A DNA stretch of 64,000 nucleotides from Pseudomonadota bacterium (GTDB lineage: Bacteria > Pseudomonadota > Alphaproteobacteria > Sneathiellales > Sneathiellaceae), in contig JANSXH010000003.1 in the NCBI GenBank assembly GCA_024743055.1, positions 228,384-292,383 on the forward strand, read 5' to 3'. The position numbers and the translations under genes were made by a program. Shown in pieces: positions 27,364 through 35,684 of this stretch. The notes beneath the pieces are model-generated. The model was not told where the DNA came from. It was given only the letters and a program-made list of their open reading frames with translations, and made no database searches. How positions within the stretch are numbered: position 1 is the stretch's first letter; each line of letters begins with the position of its first letter.

Positions 27364-28575
27364 GTGAACGCGCAAAGACTCCGTTTTGCCTTTTTGAATG
27401 TTGGTCATTTCGTCGACCATCTGTTCATGCTGATCTTCGCCAAGGCAGCGTTTAGTGCCGGGCTGTTCTTTGGTCTGGCAGAAGACGGTGCCTATGCGGA
27501 AATGATCCCCTATGGCATTCCATCGCTCATTCTTTTCGGGGCCTGTGCCCCGCTCGCTGCCCATATCGCCGATAAATGGCAACGAAACGGCATGATCACG
27601 GTGTTTTTTGTCGGCATTGGCCTATCCGCTATCGCTACCAGTTTTGCCCAAAATCCGGTGCAGTTGAGCATTGGGTTGGCTGCTATTGGGATTTTCGCGG
27701 CCATCTATCATCCGGTGGGCATTGCCATGGTGATCCAGGGCGGTGGTAATATCGGATGGCGCCTTGGCGCCAATGGGGTCTGGGGCAATATGGGTGTGGC
27801 CGCAGCCCCGCTGATTACCGGCTTTATCCTGGCCCAGTATAACTGGCAGCTGGCCTTCATTGTTCCGGGCGTGATTGCCATCGCCATCGGCATTGCCTTT
27901 ATGATCTTTGTCCGGCGCGGCCGGGTCCGGCCACCCGCTGATACATCGCGGGAAAAAGCCATGGTTGGCTTCGTCAGCGGCTGGAAGCGGGCCTTGCTGG
28001 CGGTGGCGCTTGTCACCTCTGCAGGGGGCTTTGTCTTCGGCACCATGACCTTTGTTATTCCGCGAATGTTTGAGGTCAGTATGCCGGACGTCTCCATAAG
28101 CGTGGCGACGACCGGTCTACTCGCCGCCCTTGTCTATGCTCTTGCTGCCTTTGCGCAGTTGGTGGTCGGGCGGCTTATAGACCGCAAGGATATCCGCAAT
28201 GTGCTGTTGGTGGTGGCCCTTGCCCAGCCTGTTCTGATCGGTCTTATGGCTTTGCAGACCAATTTGGCGCTGTTTTTCGCCTCTCTCGCGGCCATGGCTT
28301 TCGTGTTTGGGCAGATCCCCATTACAGATGCCATTATTTCCCGTTATGTACCGGATCTGTGGCGGGCGAAGATACTCTCGATCAAGCTTATGCTCAATCT
28401 GGTGATCGGCGCCCTTTCCCTGCTCGCGGCCCGCTATATTCTGGAAGCGGGCGGTGGATTCTCGACCATCATGATCGTTGTTGGCGCCGTTGCCTGCCTG
28501 ATAACACTGGCTGCCCTGCTTTTGCCCGCTAAATTGACCCCCGAAGGTCACGCGAGTGCGGCTCCGGCGGAATAG
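27364..28575 (+). CDS. MFS transporter
   Basis: ~12 hydrophobic segments, LRFAFLNVGHFVDHLFMLIFAKAAF N-terminus; GTG at 27364 likely start (TTG at 27334 alternative). Confidence 0.88.
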   Translation: MNAQRLRFAFLNVGHFVDHLFMLIFAKAAFSAGLFFGLAEDGAYAEMIPYGIPSLILFGACAPLAAHIADKWQRNGMITVFFVGIGLSAIATSFAQNPVQLSIGLAAIGIFAAIYHPVGIAMVIQGGGNIGWRLGANGVWGNMGVAAAPLITGFILAQYNWQLAFIVPGVIAIAIGIAFMIFVRRGRVRPPADTSREKAMVGFVSGWKRALLAVALVTSAGGFVFGTMTFVIPRMFEVSMPDVSISVATTGLLAALVYALAAFAQLVVGRLIDRKDIRNVLLVVALAQPVLIGLMALQTNLALFFASLAAMAFVFGQIPITDAIISRYVPDLWRAKILSIKLMLNLVIGALSLLAARYILEAGGGFSTIMIVVGAVACLITLAALLLPAKLTPEGHASAAPAE

Positions 28576-28650
28576 CCGTCAAACGCGACACCGTCGTGCA
28601 ATTTGTCGGGGGTTGAGATGGCAGGAAATCTTGCCTCCTAGGGTGGAATT

Positions 28651-28704
28651 TGTCATAATGAAAGAAAAAGCAAGAAAAACGAAAAAAAAGAAAAGATTAT
28701 GACA
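28651..28704 (+). promoter_or_regulatory. Perfect 9-bp inverted repeat enclosing a Lys-rich mini-ORF; the 3' arm contains the start codon of the next gene
   Basis: TGTCATAAT (28651-28659) / ATTATGACA (28696-28704). Confidence 0.6.
28658..28702 (+). CDS. Candidate leader peptide MKEKARKTKKKKRL, stop overlaps start of downstream CDS (ATGA)
   Basis: atg aaa gaa aaa gca aga aaa acg aaa aaa aag aaa aga tta tga; upstream agggtgg possible SD. Confidence 0.4.
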   Translation: MKEKARKTKKKKRL

Positions 28705-29643
28705 TATGCAACTCGCCCCAAAGACCTCCTTGCCCCGCCCGTAAAACTGGATCCCGCTTTTGACGATCCGGATGGAATTCTCGATCTGATCCGCCGCGGC
28801 AGTCCTTATAAAACCCTCTCTGCAGTGCATCGCAATGTGGGGGAAACCTCCGCCGGATGGTTTCGCAATTTCTGGGCGCTGGGCGGTAAAGTGGTTTTCG
28901 ACGGGGCCGAGCCGTTTTTCTACAATGAACGGTTTATCGAGGCGGCAAAAACCTCCTTCAATGCTGAGGTTATTCGCCCCCTGGCCATGATGACTAACCT
29001 CAACCTGCCGGCGCCATCCTCACCGTGTCATTTGGATCTGCCGTTCTTCCGCGGCGCCAACAACCGTGAAGTACCAAGCTGGATGCTGGATCCCATGGGC
29101 TATTCGGGCCTGTTTCACGAATGGGCCATCCCGGTCGCCTCCGCCATTACCTGGTTCTATGACGGGGAAGGGGGCGATTTCGAATATTGGCCCCGTGGGC
29201 TGGACGCCCCGTCCGTGACCGAAAGCCCGCCCTTCTCAAACAGCTGTGTCCTCGCCGATAATGAATATATGTATCATCGGGTTGGCAGTGTCGGCCCAGA
29301 GAAAGACCAGCAAACTTATGAGGCCATTGGCTACGATGCAAAGCTTGAGCTTATGGAAGATCAGCGCTGGCAGGTGAATGAAGATGGGAAAACACTGGCC
29401 TCCTTCGATTTTGATGAGGTGCGAATTTCCATTCTATGGAAGGCCTATTGCTTTAAGAACGAGGCAATGGCGGAATCCTATGATGATCACAGCAACGACC
29501 TGTCCACCGATCTGATTGCGGACATCTTCTGCGACGATCTGACCAAGCGCGGCCACAAAGTCTCCCGCCCGTCAGATTTCGCCACGGATGCCGCCTGGAA
29601 GGAGCTGATTACCACTGTCTATGCGCCTCCCAGTGCGGATTGA
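28699..29643 (+). CDS. Conserved-looking protein of unknown function, possible Fe(II)-dependent oxygenase-like
   Basis: Long ORF with codon usage like neighbours; HLDLPFFRG (HxD) and later MYHRVG His. Confidence 0.75.
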   Translation: MTYATRPKDLLAPPVKLDPAFDDPDGILDLIRRGSPYKTLSAVHRNVGETSAGWFRNFWALGGKVVFDGAEPFFYNERFIEAAKTSFNAEVIRPLAMMTNLNLPAPSSPCHLDLPFFRGANNREVPSWMLDPMGYSGLFHEWAIPVASAITWFYDGEGGDFEYWPRGLDAPSVTESPPFSNSCVLADNEYMYHRVGSVGPEKDQQTYEAIGYDAKLELMEDQRWQVNEDGKTLASFDFDEVRISILWKAYCFKNEAMAESYDDHSNDLSTDLIADIFCDDLTKRGHKVSRPSDFATDAAWKELITTVYAPPSAD

Positions 29644-29669
29644 CTTCTTATCAGCCAGGCAAAATGAAC

Positions 29670-30380
29670 TTAGACGTAAATCTGCTCATCCTGCATGAAC
29701 AGCGCCTTGTTGAACAAGCTCAAGTCCAACGGGTTTGGTAGACGTACATCGTCGAGGCCAGGCCTGAAAGATTCTGTTTGGTCGAAGGTCCTGTCGATCT
29801 GAGATATACAGACGATGATGCATTTCCTGTCCCTGGCATACTGCTTCAAGCCCTCGATTTGCTGTTGAAGCGGTGGGTTGCGCCGTTGCTGATCGAGAAG
29901 CTGAAGATAATCAATCACAATCAGAGACCCTTTTTGCAGGCTGTTTTTCGTGGCCTCCATTATATAATCAGAACAAATTTCATCAGAGAAATCCAAGGTA
30001 AGGAAGCTGCTATTTTGCTCATAATCCGGATCAAGAACAGACAATATCGAGGTCAGATCCCGGTGAGTATATTCGAAGGTGAACAAGAAACTTTGAGTCT
30101 TCCTTTTCAAAGTTTGCAGTAGCAATTGCAACGCCAGTTTGGTCTTCCCTTGGCCCGGCCTTGCCGCAATCAGAAGCAGGTCGCCCGGATTGAGGAATTC
30201 AAGAATGTCTTCTTTGGATTTCAGATCGAAATCACCAGCCTTGGCCTGGAGCAGACTCCAGGAACTGTAGCCTTCGTCTCTGGCGATACTGTTAAGGGCC
30301 TCGGAATGGGAAATAGATCGAGAGCGCTTAAGGTCTCTCGCTTTCTGTTTCAAAATATAAATAGGTGCGCTGAGTTTCAT
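29670..30380 (-). CDS. Orphan DnaB-like RecA-fold ATPase lacking the DnaB N-terminal domain
   Basis: Walker A AARPGQGKTKLALQLLL, Walker B SLIVIDYLQLL, CIIVCISQIDR; small N-terminal region ISHSEALNSIARDEGYSSWSLLQ. Confidence 0.75.
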   Translation of the reverse strand: MKLSAPIYILKQKARDLKRSRSISHSEALNSIARDEGYSSWSLLQAKAGDFDLKSKEDILEFLNPGDLLLIAARPGQGKTKLALQLLLQTLKRKTQSFLFTFEYTHRDLTSILSVLDPDYEQNSSFLTLDFSDEICSDYIMEATKNSLQKGSLIVIDYLQLLDQQRRNPPLQQQIEGLKQYARDRKCIIVCISQIDRTFDQTESFRPGLDDVRLPNPLDLSLFNKALFMQDEQIYV

Positions 30381-30500
30381 GGGAACCTCCAAAAACGGGC
30401 CCTTAAAACATTCCCTTCTTCTGCCCTAAACCCGGATCAAAGGTTCAAAAACTGTCGATAACCTTGCAGTCAGATGCTTTCCCGTTGAAGGGGGGAGGCG

Positions 30501-30524
30501 TAGGTTCAGCACAAACTGAACCTA
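30501..30524. repeat. 9-bp perfect inverted repeat with 6-nt spacer
   Basis: taggttcag (30501-30509) cacaaa ctgaaccta (30516-30524). Confidence 0.6.
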
Positions 30525-30565
30525 TCATATCTGGGCGGCAGTTCAAGAATTTGCTGTGCCAAAAC

Positions 30566-31027
30566 TCAGGCAGGGCTGCCCGGAATCACATCGATAAATT
30601 CCGCCATGGCATTGCCCGCAGCAACCACCGTACCGTCCTGATTGGTGACTTCAATATCAAAGGTGACCCAATATCCTTTGTCGGTTTCCAGTTTGCGGGT
30701 CAAAGTTGCCTTCGGGGTAATGGTATGGCCAAGCTGCACCGGTTTGAGCCAGCGGGTTTCCAGGCGGCGATGAAAGCCGCCGCGTGGGATCAGCCAGTCG
30801 GTCAGGGTCCGGGAAATGAGGGCAAAATTCTGCATGCCATGCATGATCACACCGCCGAAGGAGGTTTTCCCGAAATTGTTCTCCATGTAATTGTCATCGA
30901 AATGCAGCGGATTATAGTCGAGGGAGGCATCGGCAAAGGCCTGAATGGTGTCCCGGGTCACGGTGAAGTCCCGGCCGGTGATGATGTCGCCCTCGGTAAC
31001 CTCGTCAAAGCGTTGTTTTGCGTCCAT
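30566..31027 (-). CDS. MaoC-like dehydratase
   Basis: FADASLDYNPLHFDDNYMENNFGKTSFGGVIMHGMQNFALISR hot-dog/MaoC motif. Confidence 0.88.
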   Translation of the reverse strand: MDAKQRFDEVTEGDIITGRDFTVTRDTIQAFADASLDYNPLHFDDNYMENNFGKTSFGGVIMHGMQNFALISRTLTDWLIPRGGFHRRLETRWLKPVQLGHTITPKATLTRKLETDKGYWVTFDIEVTNQDGTVVAAGNAMAEFIDVIPGSPA

Positions 31028-31043
31028 TGCTCTTTCCTTGTCT

Positions 31044-31526
31044 TTAAACGGGCCGGATGGTCTGACCGCGACCGGTGCAGACAACATCGCCATTCTGGTT
31101 GGTGAAGGTGTTCTCATGGACCGCGAAAAGCCGGTCCTTTTTGATGAAACGGTCGAGGGCGGTTCCGCGCATGGTGATCGTATCATTGGGGCGGATGGGA
31201 ATGTGATAGGACCAGTTCTGCCCGGCGTTGATGGTCCCTGGAGAGCGCATCCAGTCCTCTGTCGTCGTACAGGCGAACATCAGCAGGATATGGATGGAGG
31301 GTGGGGCGATGATTCCGCCATAAACTGTCGTTTTGGCATAGGCTTCATCGAAATAGAGCGGATTATCCTCGCCCACACCCTTGGCATAGCGGGCAATGAC
31401 TTCTTTGGTGAGAGTAACGGGAGTGGTATCACGCAATTCCCCTGGAATGATCTGGTCCCAGGTCTTGCGGGCATCGACATCTTTCCAGAAGTCTGTTTCA
31501 AAATTATCAAGGTCAAGAATGGTCAC
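31044..31526 (-). CDS. MaoC N-terminal (FAS1-type dehydratase-like) family protein
   Basis: VIARYAKGVGEDNPLYFDEAYAKTTVYGGIIAPPSI. Confidence 0.85.
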   Translation of the reverse strand: MTILDLDNFETDFWKDVDARKTWDQIIPGELRDTTPVTLTKEVIARYAKGVGEDNPLYFDEAYAKTTVYGGIIAPPSIHILLMFACTTTEDWMRSPGTINAGQNWSYHIPIRPNDTITMRGTALDRFIKKDRLFAVHENTFTNQNGDVVCTGRGQTIRPV

Positions 31527-31578
31527 GGAAGGCTCTCCTGATGTGAAAAACGGGTGTCATGGCGCCAAATGGAGCCTT

Positions 31579-32358
31579 TTATGCGGCATGCAGGCGAAAC
31601 ATAACGCCGCAGAATTCAAAGCTGGTATCGGTGACGGGGCATCCTTCTGCTTCAGCGATGCGTAGAACATCCAGCCTGTTTTCGACGGAGATATCCACTT
31701 GCCGCAGGATTTCCTGCTGGGAATTGCTGTTTTGGCGAAAGGTCAGGACACCGAGATCCAGTTTTAGTTCATGCACCCCTTTCTCTCCTTCACTGAGAGG
31801 CCGATCGCATAGATGCGCCCAGAGTTTGGCTCGCTTTTCCGCTTTCGGACTGATGATCTCGAGGCCGAGAACTTTCCTCGCGACAGTTCTGTCGATGGCC
31901 TCCTGCCAACCGTCGCCCGCCCACTCGTAATTCCCCATTAGATTATCCCCACCATAATGGTGATCAAACTCCATCATGGTAGCACCTGTCTGCTTTGGAT
32001 TGAGCTGCAGAAGGTCCGCCTTGTCGTTTTTGCGCTCATAAACCGGGGAAACGCCTTTCTCCGCGGCCAGAGTGCGGTGCTTGTCGACATCGGAACAATC
32101 AAAAATCGCCATATAACCGCCTTTGCCGTCATTCTTGGCAAGGAACCGGTGGACAGCGGTATCGGCGCGTGTGGGCGCGACAATTTCAATGAAGACGGCG
32201 CCAATGGGGAGGAGAATATTTTCAAGGCCAAACTGATCGAGCGTCGATCGGTGGCAGACTTTAAGATTTAGGATTGATGTGAGGGTCTTTTCAGCCTCGG
32301 CAATATCCAGGCTGGCCAGGCATATCTGTCGCAATCGGACATAGTCTGTGGATGTCAT
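31579..32358 (-). CDS. VOC (glyoxalase) superfamily protein
   Basis: LRQICLASLDIAEAEKTLTSILNLKVCHR...GLENILLPIGAVFIEIVAP. Confidence 0.85.
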   Translation of the reverse strand: MTSTDYVRLRQICLASLDIAEAEKTLTSILNLKVCHRSTLDQFGLENILLPIGAVFIEIVAPTRADTAVHRFLAKNDGKGGYMAIFDCSDVDKHRTLAAEKGVSPVYERKNDKADLLQLNPKQTGATMMEFDHHYGGDNLMGNYEWAGDGWQEAIDRTVARKVLGLEIISPKAEKRAKLWAHLCDRPLSEGEKGVHELKLDLGVLTFRQNSNSQQEILRQVDISVENRLDVLRIAEAEGCPVTDTSFEFCGVMFRLHAA

Positions 32359-32483
32359 TATACCTCCCTTTGTCCCGCCCGTTCAGGCGGTCGGCTTGTT
32401 CTTGATTATTGATCGCCGGGAGACACAGTATTTCAAATTCGAACGGCAAGGTAAAGGAGACTCTCATATAAGGTGCGAGCCTC

Positions 32484-32744
32484 CTATCGGTAAAATCTGG
32501 CCCCGGTTGGACCGATTCCCTCTTCCGTAACGACTGTCATCTCAGACCGATGAATGCCGATTTCACGCAATGTGTGGTCATTCAGGCTGGCGAATTCAGT
32601 CTGGGCCCGCCGATTGGTCCATTTCCGGTGCATCCGGGAAAGGACTGAAACTGCAACGGTGCGGAATTCAGTGCCTGTAGCCCGCATCATGGCATGTGCG
32701 TTCAAAACAGGGCTTGCGTTATGTGCATATGATGTAAAGCTCAT
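32484..32744 (-). CDS. DUF1127-family small protein
   Basis: RMHRKWTNRRAQTEFASLNDHTLREIGIHRSEM. Confidence 0.82.
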   Translation of the reverse strand: MSFTSYAHNASPVLNAHAMMRATGTEFRTVAVSVLSRMHRKWTNRRAQTEFASLNDHTLREIGIHRSEMTVVTEEGIGPTGARFYR

Positions 32745-33063
32745 CTCATTGTCCTCTTTTACGATTTGTCAGCGGCAGATGATTCTGGTCCGTGCTGTTG
32801 TCATGAGATGAATATGTGCCTGTGCGGTTTCAGTCTGTTGTCGCCCTGGCCGGTTTTTTGTTTCAATTGTTATTGCAGGACTTCACTTCTGTAAAAATTA
32901 TGAGGATTTCAGGGGTTTTGGGGTTTCCTTTCGGCATCCCAGCATTTAAAAAAGCCTTAGTAATATTACCCGTAACTGATAGGCTTATTCCTTCCATTGT
33001 CCGGCTTTTTGTCGGCAAGGTGCCGGGACGGCTGTAAAAAATCACGAGGCTGAGAAAGATCGA

Positions 33064-35652
33064 ATGGCAAAACGGTTGCGATCCCCCATAAGTCGCTTGA
33101 CGCAGGCCATGATTGTCCTTGGTATCTCCGCCGTGCTCGTTACCGCCTTGTTGAATGTACGGGACCAGCCCATTCTTGAAGCTGTAGAAGGTAAATTGCT
33201 GGATATCCGCTTTCTCCTACGGGGCCCCCTGACGGCAGACAAGGACATTCAGCTTGTTCTAATGGATGCAAACAGAGATGAAGGCGCGGCATCGAGTGAG
33301 TTTCAAAGGGAACTGATCGCAAGGGCAATTGATAAACTAACCCTTGATGGCGCCAATCTGGTTGCTCTGGGTCCAAGCTTGATTCCCTATCTTGAAGCGC
33401 GAACGAATGCGGATGCTGTCACCCTGGCTTTAACAGCAGCTCCAAAACCTGCAGTGGGCTATATCTTTTCTAAAAAGGATACGGGCATAACAAGCTGGCC
33501 GCGTCTAAGCATTCCTGATGCCGTCAGTGAATCCGTGTTTCGGGACTATCGTTTTACGGATAGCGCCCCCGCCAGCCCCTTTATTCAACCCACGGAAATT
33601 GAAACACCTGCGCCGGAAATTCTGGCTGCGGCCGCGCCTGGCCATGTTGTCGCCTGGACAAAAGAACTGCAATCCAGGCATTATTCCTATCCAGTCATGA
33701 GTTATGACAGTCAGTATTTTCCCTCTCTTGCCCTCCAAATTGCCCGTCTATCCCAGGGGATGGAGCTGGCGGAAGTTTCCGTGATTTTCGGACAGGGTCT
33801 CGGCTTTGGCAGTTTCTACGTCCCGACAGACAAGGGAATGCGGCTTGCTGTCAATTATCGGGGCCCGGCCGGTAGTTTTGGCTCCCATTCCCTGCAAGAT
33901 GTTGCAAGCGGTAAATTTGATGCAGGTATTTTTGAAGGCAAGACGGTTATTTTAGGAGCTCAGGCAAACAGCAATGACTTCGTTGTGCCTTATGGCGGGA
34001 CCATGTCCGATGCTGAGTTTTTGGCGACAGTGACCAGCAATTATTTGCTCAATGATCCGCTCGATCGATCCCAAAAGGTCATCATTCTCGACATCATTAT
34101 GATTTCACTCGTAGGCATATTTCTGGGTCTGCTCGCAACCTTGCGAAATGGCGGGGTGGTCTTTGTTATGGCAACTCTTGCCGGTGCACTGATCTGCTTT
34201 GTTAATCTAAAGGCCTTTACGCTTATCAATCTCTGGCTCAATCTAACCTTTCCTCTCACGGCACTTGTTCTCTGCACTGGATATCTCGTCTATGCCAAAA
34301 CAGCGTCCAATCGACGCGAGAAATTGTTGGTGGAAGCTGAGCGCAGTGATTCCTCAAAATACGCAACCCCCTGGATTGCAGAGCGGGTTGCAAAAGCCCG
34401 CCTTCTGGAAGAACAGGAACAGGTAAAACAAACAGAAGAACTTAAGGAAACACTAGAGGCGGAAACTTTGTTAGCTATTGACGAAGATCTACCTACAACC
34501 CCTTCGCAAGAGGAGTTCGCCTCTGAAGAGGCGTGGATAGCAGAAGAAGAACCGATTTCCTTCGGTCAGGAAAATGACAAAGAGCAAATCTTCGAAGAAC
34601 AAGTGGATATAGATCCCATTGATAAAGAGCTCGCATTGTCAGAGGAGGTCGGCGAGGCACCGGTAACGATTGTTGAAATAGAGACCGAACCTGAAGAAAA
34701 TCTCACTGAAGTTAAAACAGATGATCCGGAGCAGCCCGAAGAAATCGAGCTTTCTGTTATTGAACCTGAACCAGTTCAAGAACCAGCTGCCGTTGAAGAG
34801 CAGCCTCTTGAAGCTGAAAACGTTATTCGGTTCAAACCGGAAGGCCCGATAAAAGAGAGCAGGCTGACGTTAGAGAATTCTGAAATGGAATCGGATCCAG
34901 AGTTTGAACGAGAGGTGCCTTTGGAGTGGCCTGTGGGCAAAAAGCCGGAGGCTGATCAACATGTACCAACACAAGAGGAGCTTGAGGCCGCATTGCAGGG
35001 ACCTGTTTCCCCTCTCGGCGTTGAGGAGAAAAAAGAGCAGGAGGTTGTAGCAGGAACGTTTCAAGTCGCGGTTTTTTATCTGGATATGAGCGGCTTCTAT
35101 TCCGTCAGCAAGACTATGGGACCAGCAAAAACTGCACAGTTTTTGCATAGTGTTCAAGGGTTAATTGACCGAGAGGTGTCTCAAAATCACGGCTTTCAGG
35201 AACCCTATTCGAGCAACGGCCTGATGGCGGTTTTCGGGCTTCCTGACAAAAGCCCCGATGATGCGTTTAATGCTCTGAATAGTGCCAGAAACATAGCGAA
35301 AGGCCTTGCCACTTTGATCAAGCGAGAAACTCTTCCAAACAACCATATTCCTGAATTTTGCCTTTGTTTGCATTCAGGCCCAGTTTCTATTTCTTCAGAT
35401 ATCGACGATGAAGAGGAGCCCAGACTCGAAATCAATGGTGATACTGTCTATGTGGCTAGCCAGCTGGAAAATCTGGTTTTAGATAAAAAGGCCAATATTG
35501 TTGCCTCCTCTCAGATCATGGAAAAGATAGCAGCAGATTCTACTACCGATTTCCTTACCAAAGGGTTTGAGGAAACATCACTTGAAGGAGAAGAGGGTTC
35601 AGATCAGGCCGTCAGACTTTGGACCTGGAATGCTGCTGCGTCAGGCGCTTAA
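33064..35652 (+). CDS. CHASE2-domain membrane protein with long acidic linker and degenerate class III adenylate cyclase-like domain
   Basis: LLDIRFLLRGPLTADKDIQLVLMDANRDE CHASE2; C-terminal TM segments; Glu/Pro-rich linker; VAVFYLDMSGFYSVSKTMG...NGLMAVFGLPDKSPDDAFNALNSA cyclase-like. Confidence 0.82.
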   Translation: MAKRLRSPISRLTQAMIVLGISAVLVTALLNVRDQPILEAVEGKLLDIRFLLRGPLTADKDIQLVLMDANRDEGAASSEFQRELIARAIDKLTLDGANLVALGPSLIPYLEARTNADAVTLALTAAPKPAVGYIFSKKDTGITSWPRLSIPDAVSESVFRDYRFTDSAPASPFIQPTEIETPAPEILAAAAPGHVVAWTKELQSRHYSYPVMSYDSQYFPSLALQIARLSQGMELAEVSVIFGQGLGFGSFYVPTDKGMRLAVNYRGPAGSFGSHSLQDVASGKFDAGIFEGKTVILGAQANSNDFVVPYGGTMSDAEFLATVTSNYLLNDPLDRSQKVIILDIIMISLVGIFLGLLATLRNGGVVFVMATLAGALICFVNLKAFTLINLWLNLTFPLTALVLCTGYLVYAKTASNRREKLLVEAERSDSSKYATPWIAERVAKARLLEEQEQVKQTEELKETLEAETLLAIDEDLPTTPSQEEFASEEAWIAEEEPISFGQENDKEQIFEEQVDIDPIDKELALSEEVGEAPVTIVEIETEPEENLTEVKTDDPEQPEEIELSVIEPEPVQEPAAVEEQPLEAENVIRFKPEGPIKESRLTLENSEMESDPEFEREVPLEWPVGKKPEADQHVPTQEELEAALQGPVSPLGVEEKKEQEVVAGTFQVAVFYLDMSGFYSVSKTMGPAKTAQFLHSVQGLIDREVSQNHGFQEPYSSNGLMAVFGLPDKSPDDAFNALNSARNIAKGLATLIKRETLPNNHIPEFCLCLHSGPVSISSDIDDEEEPRLEINGDTVYVASQLENLVLDKKANIVASSQIMEKIAADSTTDFLTKGFEETSLEGEEGSDQAVRLWTWNAAASGA

Positions 35653-35684
35653 CGCTCTCTTTTTTCATCATTTTTCATGTTTGG

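Noticed and set aside
31950-31962. Palindrome caccataatggtg, resembling the CCATTATGG motif at 22.7 kb
   Set aside because: It lies inside the VOC-family coding sequence (codons for His/His/Tyr-Gly region) and is a single copy; most likely coincidental.
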